Shown here piece by piece: positions 1 through 4,650 of a stretch of DNA of 5,378 nucleotides (the first letter of the stretch is position 1; every line of letters begins with the position of its first letter). The stretch is from Alphaproteobacteria bacterium. Lineage in GTDB: Bacteria; Pseudomonadota; Alphaproteobacteria; Micropepsales; Micropepsaceae. The DNA is taken from positions 1-5,378 of the forward strand of contig JAGWRJ010000368.1 in assembly GCA_028869725.1 (NCBI GenBank), written 5' to 3'. Position numbers and translations under genes: made by a program. Under the pieces are notes generated by a model. It ran no database searches. It saw nothing but the letters and a program-made list of their open reading frames with translations, and had not been told where the DNA came from.

Positions 1-1240
1 GAGACTGGTCCCGGATGACGCCGCCTTCCCGGTCAAGATCGAGTGTTTCCCATCGGCTATTTTGGCTGAACGCCACCTGGGTCGGAATGCCACCCGGCGC
101 GGCTCGATAAAAGTCGTGCACGGTGGGGCTGTTGGTTCGGCGGATATCCCAGCGCTGCAGTGCCTCGCCCAGAGTTTCAGAGTGCACAGTTGGTACGTCG
201 CTATGAATTAGTCCGGCGCGGTCCAGTTCGCCGAGAATGGCCATGATGCCACCGGCGCGGTGTACATCCTCGAGATGTACGTCAGACTTTGAGGGCGCAA
301 CCTTGCACAAACACGGGACGCGCCGTGAGAGACGGTCGATGTCGGCCATAGTGAAGTCAACTTCTGCCTCATAGGCGGCGGCAAGAAGATGCAGCACCGT
401 ATTGGTGGAGCCGCCCATGGCGATGTCGAGGCTCATCGCATTTTCGAAGGCGGAGAAACTTGCCACGGACCTTGGCAGGACACGAGCGTCGTCCTGTTCA
501 TAGTACCGACGCGTATTAGCAACAATGAGCCGTCCTGCTTCACGGAAGAGTTTTTCGCGATCGGCGTGGGTTGCAAGTACGGATCCATTTCCCGGCAGGG
601 ACAGGCCCAGCGCCTCTGTCAGACAGTTCATCGAATTGGCCGTGAACATGCCCGAGCATGAACCGCATGTGGGGCAGGCGGAGCGCTCAATCGTCTTGAC
701 ATCTTCGTCGCTAACTTTTTCGTCAGCGGCTGCGACCATCGCATCGATGAGGTCGAGTGCGACCGTTTTTCCATTGATGTTGATTTTGCCCGCCTCCATG
801 GGGCCACCAGAGACGAATACTGCGGGTATGTTGAGCCGCAATGCCGCCATCAGCATACCTGGGGTGATCTTGTCGCAATTGGAGATGCACACCATCGCAT
901 CTGCGCAGTGCGCGTTGCACATGTATTCGACGCTATCGGCAATGAGTTCGCGGGAGGGCAGGCTATAAAGCATACCGTCGTGCCCCATGGCGATGCCATC
1001 GTCGACCGCGATAGTATTGAACTCGCGCGCAACGCCACCTGCTGCCTCGATCTCTCGCGCTACAAGTTGCCCCAGATCCTTCAGGTGTACGTGCCCGGGT
1101 ACGAACTGCGTGAAAGAATTGACCACAGCAATGATGGGCTTTCCGAAGTCGGAATCCTTCATACCGGTGGCACGCCATAATCCGCGGGCACCAGCCATGT
1201 TGCGGCCATGGGTGGTTGTTCGAGACCTGTAGGTTGGCAC
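1..1240 (-). CDS. ilvD: Dihydroxy-acid dehydratase, C-terminus cut by window edge
   Basis: Iron-sulphur dehydratase of valine, leucine and isoleucine synthesis. It converts 2,3-dihydroxy-isovalerate and 2,3-dihydroxy-3-methylvalerate to the matching 2-keto acids in the cytoplasm. The minus strand is open from a GTG at 1240 to the window edge, giving 413 codons; the E. coli enzyme has 616 residues, so roughly the last 200 lie outside. Visible motifs are THGRNMAGARGLWRATGM near the N-terminus, DDGIAMGH (D80/D81, metal site), ISNCDKITPG (C122, D123, K124) and ACPTCGSCSGMFTANS (C189, C192, C195). C122 and C195 fall at the same numbers as in E. coli IlvD. The early VNSFTQFVPGH motif has no cysteine, as in the E. 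coli enzyme. The GTG start is chosen because the protein then begins MPTYRSRTTTHGRN, matching the family N-terminus, and because AGGAG lies 7 bases upstream. No other branched-chain gene is visible. The family is near certain; it could be a second copy in the genome. Confidence 0.97.
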   Translation of the reverse strand, partial: MPTYRSRTTTHGRNMAGARGLWRATGMKDSDFGKPIIAVVNSFTQFVPGHVHLKDLGQLVAREIEAAGGVAREFNTIAVDDGIAMGHDGMLYSLPSRELIADSVEYMCNAHCADAMVCISNCDKITPGMLMAALRLNIPAVFVSGGPMEAGKININGKTVALDLIDAMVAAADEKVSDEDVKTIERSACPTCGSCSGMFTANSMNCLTEALGLSLPGNGSVLATHADREKLFREAGRLIVANTRRYYEQDDARVLPRSVASFSAFENAMSLDIAMGGSTNTVLHLLAAAYEAEVDFTMADIDRLSRRVPCLCKVAPSKSDVHLEDVHRAGGIMAILGELDRAGLIHSDVPTVHSETLGEALQRWDIRRTNSPTVHDFYRAAPGGIPTQVAFSQNSRWETLDLDREGGVIRDQS

Positions 1241-1247
1241 AGCAAAA

Positions 1248-1252
1248 CTCCT
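1248..1252 (-). promoter_or_regulatory. Ribosome binding site of ilvD
   Basis: On the minus strand AGGAG stands 7 bases before the GTG at 1240. It decides the start, since the next in-frame candidate (ATG at codon 15) would remove the conserved THGRN segment. Confidence 0.7.
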
Positions 1253-1490
1253 GAAACTGAAACCGAGGGCAATCTGTGAAGAGCGCGGGGAGTCGATAGC
1301 GTAATTCCGGGATCGGCAACAGGCTTCAAATGGCCGATTTAGTCTTTGCGCCTAACTATCGCCCAGCTGCCTCAAACCGATCGGGTCACGGCATATCCCA
1401 AGTAGCAAAATGAAAATAAAACTCTCACGTTGAGGATTTATACAAAATAAAATGCGCGCAAATATTCCTTATCTATGAGCGTAAAGTGCG

Positions 1491-1518
1491 ATATTATTAT
1501 ACTATACTATAATAATAT
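1491..1518. repeat. Perfect AT-only inverted repeat, 11-bp arms
   Basis: ATATTATTATA (1491-1501) and TATAATAATAT (1508-1518) are exact reverse complements, separated by CTATAC. The arms contain only A and T. There is no flanking GC stem or T-run typical of an intrinsic terminator, and no gene ends nearby. It could be an operator for a dimeric regulator, an easily melted or cruciform-forming site, or a chance product of low complexity. It lies about 250 bases upstream of the ilvD start. Confidence 0.7.
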
Positions 1519-1519
1519 A

Positions 1520-1531
1520 ATGATACATCAT
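1520..1531. repeat. Short inverted repeat ATGAT-AC-ATCAT
   Basis: Five-base arms separated by two bases lie directly beside the larger AT-only inverted repeat. The half-sites resemble FNR-type halves (TGAT/ATCA), but the 2-base spacer is not the 4 bases that family needs, so I do not call it an FNR site. It may be part of one compound site with the neighbouring repeat, or chance. Confidence 0.4.
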
Positions 1532-1560
1532 GATTTATGCTTTAGTTTGAGTTGACATGC

Positions 1561-1873
1561 ACCCTCAGTGCGAACATGTGGGTGGATCTTGGCATGTGGC
1601 ACTGGGCGGCCAGCCCCCACCCTGCTGAGCCCCCGTGGTATGCCTGTCGCTGTCGCCCTGGTGTGTCTTGGAGGGCAGGGACTTGCGGATGGCGGGAGCG
1701 GATTTTGCGCCTCGCCTCTGCGACGGCGTCGGTCCAGACCAAGCTTGGAGCCCAAGAACCCGGGGCGCTCCGACGGCGATCGAAGTCTCGGCCATGTGGT
1801 GGCGCATCGCCGTCCTGCGCCCCTTGCGCGCGGTCTTAAAGACCAGCAAGTCGCGATCGTTCGAGCTACCGAT
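1561..1873. other. GC-rich stretch without a convincing gene
   Basis: About 67% G+C over 1561-1680 by hand count. Several overlapping reading frames stay open on both strands, as expected by chance in GC-rich DNA. None gives a recognisable protein: the plus-strand frames are rich in Cys, Trp, Arg and Pro, and none has a good ribosome binding site. A small inverted repeat GGTCTT-A-AAGACC lies at 1832-1844. It could be the remnant of a decayed gene or mobile element, but I recognise none. Confidence 0.5.
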
Positions 1874-2107
1874 TTACGGTGTCGGGCGCGGGGAGTCTTC
1901 CTCGAGATCTGCCGTCAGGATCTCGTAGATGATTGCGGCTTTGCCAGTGAGACTGTGGCCAGATCTCGCAAGCACATCGCCTTCGCCTTCCGCCCACAAT
2001 ACCGCCTCTTCCACCTCTGCAACGCTCGGTGAGAGTGCTAGGATGTCCATCAGTGGGGCGTCATCAATATCCCCTACGAGATGAACCAGTTCGGCTTTTG
2101 TGATCAT
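1874..2107 (-). CDS. Small acidic hypothetical protein, 77 residues
   Basis: I do not recognise a named family. The protein begins MITKAELVHLVGDIDDA and is acidic and well balanced. It has a helix-forming pattern (SVAEVEEAVLWAEGEGDVL), then GKAAIIYEILTADLEED and a short Pro-rich tail ending at TAA (1874-1876). The pattern VGDIDDAPLMDILALSPSVAEVEEA resembles small uncharacterised proteins I associate with Rhizobiales, but this is recall, not a search. It has no signal peptide, membrane segment or cysteine. The start at ATG 2107 is chosen because the frame upstream (to an ATG at 2257) reads as noncoding, with many Cys, Trp and Arg residues. The ribosome binding site is weak (AAGAA about 9 bases upstream). 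It lies 430 bases downstream of pncA on the same strand, so it may have its own promoter. It is likely a real gene of unknown function. Confidence 0.6.
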   Translation of the reverse strand: MITKAELVHLVGDIDDAPLMDILALSPSVAEVEEAVLWAEGEGDVLARSGHSLTGKAAIIYEILTADLEEDSPRPTP

Positions 2108-2270
2108 GGGTATAATTTCTTGCCAACGCGAAAGCCCGCGCCGCCAGCTCTTCCACCTTTGAGTCTCCTCAGAGGCGCTCGAGCATGGCGATCGCGAGCC
2201 CTCCTTCACGCATCCTAGACAGAACTGGTACATCGCTTGGGCAAATTCCCATCCCAAAGGAATGGTTCAT
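2064..2270 (-). pseudogene. Possible decayed short reading frame with one internal TGA
   Basis: From an ATG at 2270, with GGAG upstream, the minus strand encodes 33 residues ending GGLAIAMLERL, then TGA at 2171-2169. The same frame continues after the stop as GDSKVEELAARAFALARNY. It can restart at a GTG (2156) preceded by GAGGAGA, and ends at TGA 2066-2064. The amphipathic Ala/Leu/Glu-rich text on both sides of the stop reads more like protein than the surrounding frames, so this may be an inactivated gene or two tiny genes. Its end overlaps the start of the 77-residue gene in another frame. There is no recognised family and the call is weak; it could be noncoding leader. Confidence 0.2.
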
Positions 2271-2537
2271 TGCCGTACTTCTCCGTCCTTGCCTCCACGT
2301 GAAGGCATATTGATGATCGTTCAAATGCCGCGAAGAATCTTGACATAGCTCAAGCTTTGGAGCGCACGTAAATCGTGCACAAAGTGCGAGGCGGCCAGCA
2401 CCAGAAATGAACCGAAAAAGCTACGAAGTGTGCCGCTAACGCCGTCGGCCGCCTGCGCCCACTTCACGGATGAGATCGGTATAATGCAGCCCGAAGCCAG
2501 CCCTTGAGTCTTACCGAGGCTGTAGTCCATCTTAAGA
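2108..2537. other. Gene-poor spacer between small gene and pncA
   Basis: 430 bases with no strong gene. On the minus strand a 74-codon frame (TTG 2545 to TGA 2321) overlaps the pncA stop; from its internal ATG at 2530 it reads MDYSLGKTQGLASG and later FFGSFLVLAASHF. It lacks a ribosome binding site at a suitable distance and matches nothing I know, so I treat it as doubtful. Other contents are the CACGTG-centred palindrome, a small inverted repeat GCACG-TAAAT-CGTGC at 2364-2378, and the possible decayed frame near 2064-2270. No intrinsic terminator for pncA is visible: no GC stem is followed by a T-run. Confidence 0.5.
2291..2306. repeat. Imperfect 16-bp palindrome centred on CACGTG
   Basis: GCCTCCACGTGAAGGC is symmetric except for one mismatched pair. 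With no loop it is better suited to a dimeric DNA-binding protein than to a terminator. It is upstream of the 77-residue gene and 14 bases or less from TTGATGATCGTTCAA (2310-2324). Function unknown. Confidence 0.4.
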
Positions 2538-3176
2538 TCAAACAAGTTCCTGACTTGTCATCATTCGGGCCCCGATCTCGCTAAATTTGGCTTCCGCCTG
2601 GTCGAGCGAGCCATTGACATTGATGGCACGGCAACAGTCCCGAACGATCACGACCTCAAGTCCGTGCGCAGATGCATCTTCGGCCGAATACCGTACGCAG
2701 AAATCGAGAGCCAGACCCGCAAGAAATATGCGCGAAAGACCGCGCTCGCCAAGATACCCCACAAGCCCGGTAGGGGTTGTCCGGTCGTTCTCGTAAAAGG
2801 TGGAATAGGAATCTATATCCGGGTGTATGCCTTTGCGAATGATCGCGGCGGCATGAGGTACATCGAGCCTCGGATGGAAAGCCGCGCCTGTTGACGCCTG
2901 CACACAATGATCCGGCCAAAGGGTCTGAGAGCCGTAGGGCATCAAAATCGTATCGTACGGCTTGCGCCCAGGGTGGGCACTGGCAAAGGACGTATGATTG
3001 GCCGGATGCCAGTCCTGAGTCAGGATGACGTGTGCAAAGCGTTGCGCCATCCGATTTATGGGAGCCACTATGCTGTCGCCCTCAGGTACGGCAAGGGCGC
3101 CGCCAGGGCAGAAATCATTCTGTACGTCCACGATGATAAGGACGTCACGCTCCGGCAGTGGGCGCCGTGCCGTCAT
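2538..3176 (-). CDS. pncA: Nicotinamidase (isochorismatase-fold hydrolase)
   Basis: Cytoplasmic hydrolase converting nicotinamide to nicotinate and ammonia, the first step of bacterial NAD salvage. The 212 residues match the usual length (E. coli PncA is about 213). The catalytic triad is visible by comparison with Mycobacterium PncA: D17 in IIVDVQNDFCPGGALAV, K115 in IIRKGIHPDIDSYSTF and C160 in GLALDFCVRYSA. The metal-site residues D55, H57 and H61 lie in TQDWHPANHTSF, with a further histidine H90 in WPDHCVQ. The combination of VQNDFCPGGALAV, WPDHCVQ and KG.....DSYS.F is specific for nicotinamidase rather than the wider cysteine-hydrolase family. The ATG at 3176 shares ATGA with the pncB stop, and no strong ribosome binding site precedes it, so translation is probably coupled to pncB. 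Its product is the substrate of PncB. No signal peptide. Identification is firm from motifs. Confidence 0.96.
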   Translation of the reverse strand: MTARRPLPERDVLIIVDVQNDFCPGGALAVPEGDSIVAPINRMAQRFAHVILTQDWHPANHTSFASAHPGRKPYDTILMPYGSQTLWPDHCVQASTGAAFHPRLDVPHAAAIIRKGIHPDIDSYSTFYENDRTTPTGLVGYLGERGLSRIFLAGLALDFCVRYSAEDASAHGLEVVIVRDCCRAINVNGSLDQAEAKFSEIGARMMTSQELV

Positions 3177-4561
3177 GAGGTACTGTCCGCACTGATACTT
3201 TGTTGGCGGTCGAATGCTCTGGCAATTTCGCGCAAGGCATCTGCTACCACAACCGGATAGATTACGCCTGCCTGTAGTTTGCTTAGAGCTGAGGGCAACC
3301 GTTTTAACTCCTCAGCAGCATGCGATCGCGCCATATCGAGCGTCGCATGCGGCTCCACACGTTCGCCATGATGCATTACCTGTTTCAGGAGCGGAATGCC
3401 GTCTTGGCTATCACTCTCCAGAGAGAGTGTGTCGCCAACCATGCGACCGTCGGATGCGTACCGGCGCCAAACCTGCTTTCGACCCGGCCACGTTGCCTTT
3501 CCGGTGGACCGTTTGCGGCGCGGCAGTCCTGCATATTCCTGAAGCTTGTACGCGCAATCCAGAGCTGGAACATCTGATGAGGTTGTCAGGCTAGTACCAA
3601 TTCCGAAACCATTGATGGGAGCTTTTGCATTTGCCGCAGCCATAAGGAACGCTTCGTCGAGGCCGCCGCTGGCGAAGATCGTAACCTTTGAGAGGCCGCC
3701 ATTGTCCAGAATGCTGCGTACACGTTTTGAAAGCTCTATGATATCGCCACTATCAATCCTTACGCCTCGGATCTGTATCCCCTTGGCGTTCAGCCTGGGA
3801 GCCAGCGTAACAACCTTCCGTGCCGCTAACTCGGTATCGTAGGTATCGATCAGAAGGATCACATTCTTCGGTCTGGCCTGCGCGAAGACTTCAAAGGCAT
3901 GCACTTCATTGTCGAAAGCCTCAATGAAGGAGTGCGCCATAGTACCATAGGTGGGGATGCCATAGATCTTTTGGGCGGCGAGTGTGGCCGTACCGGAAAA
4001 ACCTGCCAGATAGCTCGCTCGTGCTGCGAGCAGACCTGCTTCCGCGCCGTGTGCACGGCGTAGCCCGAAATCAACCAGAGTCTTTCCCGGGGCAGCAAGC
4101 ACCATGCGGGCCGCCTTGGAAGCGATAAGTGACTCGAAATGAAGTATGTTGATGATCCTGGTCTCAACCAGCTGCGCCTCCATAAGTGGCGCAGTGACAC
4201 GCAAGATTGGCTCCTGCGCGAAAAATGCCGTTCCTTCTGCCATCGCCTCGACATCTCCGGTGAAGCGGAACGAGGCCAGATAGTCCAAAAAAGGCTTGCT
4301 GAAATCGCCCTTCTCCTTGAGCCAGTCGAGTTCATTGGAGGAAAAGCGCAGTACCTGCAGATATTCAAGGACCTGTTCAAGGCCGGCCGCGATTAAGAAA
4401 CCTCGTTGCGGTGGCAGTTGGCGCACGAAAAACTCGAATACAGCAGTCCGGTTTTCACCATGCTCCAGGTAGGCCTGAAGCATGTTGAGCTGATACAGGT
4501 CGGTAAGCAGGGGGGTGGTGCGAAGGTCCATGGCAAATCCAGATGCGCGCGACCGCAGCAT
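3173..4561 (-). CDS. pncB: Nicotinate phosphoribosyltransferase
   Basis: Joins nicotinate to phosphoribosyl pyrophosphate, with ATP hydrolysis, to give nicotinate mononucleotide, the Preiss-Handler entry to NAD; cytoplasmic. The 462 residues fit the longer branch of the family (Mycobacterium PncB2 and human NAPRT-like) rather than the 400-residue E. coli type. Motifs in order: LLTDLYQLNM (18-27), FEFFVRQLPPQRGF (42-55), FESLIASKAAR (142-152), DFGLRRAHG (164-172), SGTATLAAQKIYGIPTYGTM (189-208) with the candidate phosphorylated H210, LIDTYDT (237-243), RIDSGD (268-273), FASGGLDE (296-303) and FGIGTSL (319-325). It is the first gene of an operon with pncA. The ATG at 4561 has AGGGGA five bases upstream. 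An internal ATG at 4531 (residue 11, MDLRTTPLLTDLYQL) is closer to the family N-terminus and may be the true start (see findings). No truncation or missing motif seen. Confidence 0.96.
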   Translation of the reverse strand: MLRSRASGFAMDLRTTPLLTDLYQLNMLQAYLEHGENRTAVFEFFVRQLPPQRGFLIAAGLEQVLEYLQVLRFSSNELDWLKEKGDFSKPFLDYLASFRFTGDVEAMAEGTAFFAQEPILRVTAPLMEAQLVETRIINILHFESLIASKAARMVLAAPGKTLVDFGLRRAHGAEAGLLAARASYLAGFSGTATLAAQKIYGIPTYGTMAHSFIEAFDNEVHAFEVFAQARPKNVILLIDTYDTELAARKVVTLAPRLNAKGIQIRGVRIDSGDIIELSKRVRSILDNGGLSKVTIFASGGLDEAFLMAAANAKAPINGFGIGTSLTTSSDVPALDCAYKLQEYAGLPRRKRSTGKATWPGRKQVWRRYASDGRMVGDTLSLESDSQDGIPLLKQVMHHGERVEPHATLDMARSHAAEELKRLPSALSKLQAGVIYPVVVADALREIARAFDRQQSISADSTS

Positions 4562-4566
4562 AAACG

Positions 4567-4572
4567 TCCCCT
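4567..4572 (-). promoter_or_regulatory. Ribosome binding site favouring the longer pncB start
   Basis: AGGGGA on the minus strand stands five bases before the ATG at 4561. The alternative ATG at 4531 has only a weak CTGGA. This site argues for the longer protein, unless transcription starts downstream of it. Confidence 0.5.
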
Positions 4573-4582
4573 AGCCATGTTC

Positions 4583-4596
4583 CTGATGTGAATCAA
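4583..4596. promoter_or_regulatory. FNR/FixK-type binding site in the divergent spacer
   Basis: The minus-strand sequence TTGAT-TCAC-ATCAG matches the FNR/FixK consensus TTGAT-N4-ATCAA at 9 of 10 defined bases. It is in the 89-bp spacer between pncB and the CapA-like gene. Toward pncB, a TATGCT (complement of 4557-4562) stands 20 bases from the box, close to the 22 expected for activation from -41.5. Toward the CapA-like gene, a -41.5 position would put the transcript start near 4631, 20 bases before the ATG, but no good -10 is seen there. It could also be bound by another CRP/FNR-family regulator. Confidence 0.5.
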
Positions 4597-4635
4597 CGCC
4601 TCTGGCCGGGGTCCGCGTCACCCTTGCTCTGTTTC

Positions 4636-4640
4636 GAGGA
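4636..4640 (+). promoter_or_regulatory. Ribosome binding site of the CapA-like gene
   Basis: GAGGA stands 10 bases before the ATG at 4651. An in-frame GTG at 4588 would add 21 residues unlike the family start and has no ribosome binding site, so the ATG is preferred. Confidence 0.5.
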
Positions 4641-4650
4641 CGCGACACTC

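Larger units (their letters stand above)
1241..1560. other. Gene-free AT-rich stretch upstream of ilvD
   Basis: No convincing gene is seen on either strand. By hand count, 82 of 110 bases in 1441-1550 are A or T, against roughly balanced or GC-rich DNA on both sides. It lies upstream of ilvD and probably carries its promoter, but I cannot fix one. The best -10-like hexamer on the ilvD strand is TATAAA (complement of 1437-1442), with no good -35 at the right distance; it would imply a leader of about 190 bases. A TTGACA at 1552-1557 on the plus strand has no -10 partner. The stretch contains the inverted repeats listed separately. Confidence 0.6.

Noticed and set aside
963..1319. 118-codon minus-strand frame and other open frames within 389-1320
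   Set aside because: They overlap the strongly supported ilvD frame, lack family motifs and read as Arg/His/Cys-rich shadow translations.
1552..1557. TTGACA on the plus strand after the AT-rich segment
   Set aside because: No TATAAT-like hexamer downstream at a workable distance, and no supported plus-strand gene.
1583..1605. TGGCAC motifs as possible sigma-54 promoters
   Set aside because: The GG and GC elements are not at the required spacing and no supported gene follows.
1832..1844. Inverted repeat GGTCTT-A-AAGACC as a possible terminator
   Set aside because: The centre is too short for a hairpin loop and no T-run follows on either strand.
1855..1876. GTTCGAGC resembling a tRNA T-arm
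   Set aside because: No matching acceptor, D or anticodon stems around it on either strand.
1552..2032. Plus-strand frames of 95-154 codons and minus-strand frames of 66-94 codons
   Set aside because: Several frames are open at once in GC-rich DNA, with odd composition (many Cys, Trp, Arg, Pro), no ribosome binding site and no recognised motif; the longest overlaps the better-supported 77-residue gene.
2340..2345. TTGACA resembling a -35 element
   Set aside because: No -10-like hexamer at 16-18 bases (the expected position reads CGCACG), and no gene follows on the plus strand.
2364..2378. GCACG-TAAAT-CGTGC hairpin as a terminator of the pncB-pncA operon
   Set aside because: Stem of only 5 bp, about 160 bases past the pncA stop, with no T-run.
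2321..2545. 74-codon minus-strand frame overlapping the pncA stop codon
   Set aside because: It starts at a TTG inside the pncA end without a properly spaced ribosome binding site and has no recognisable domain. The overlap is suggestive of coupling but not enough for a gene call.
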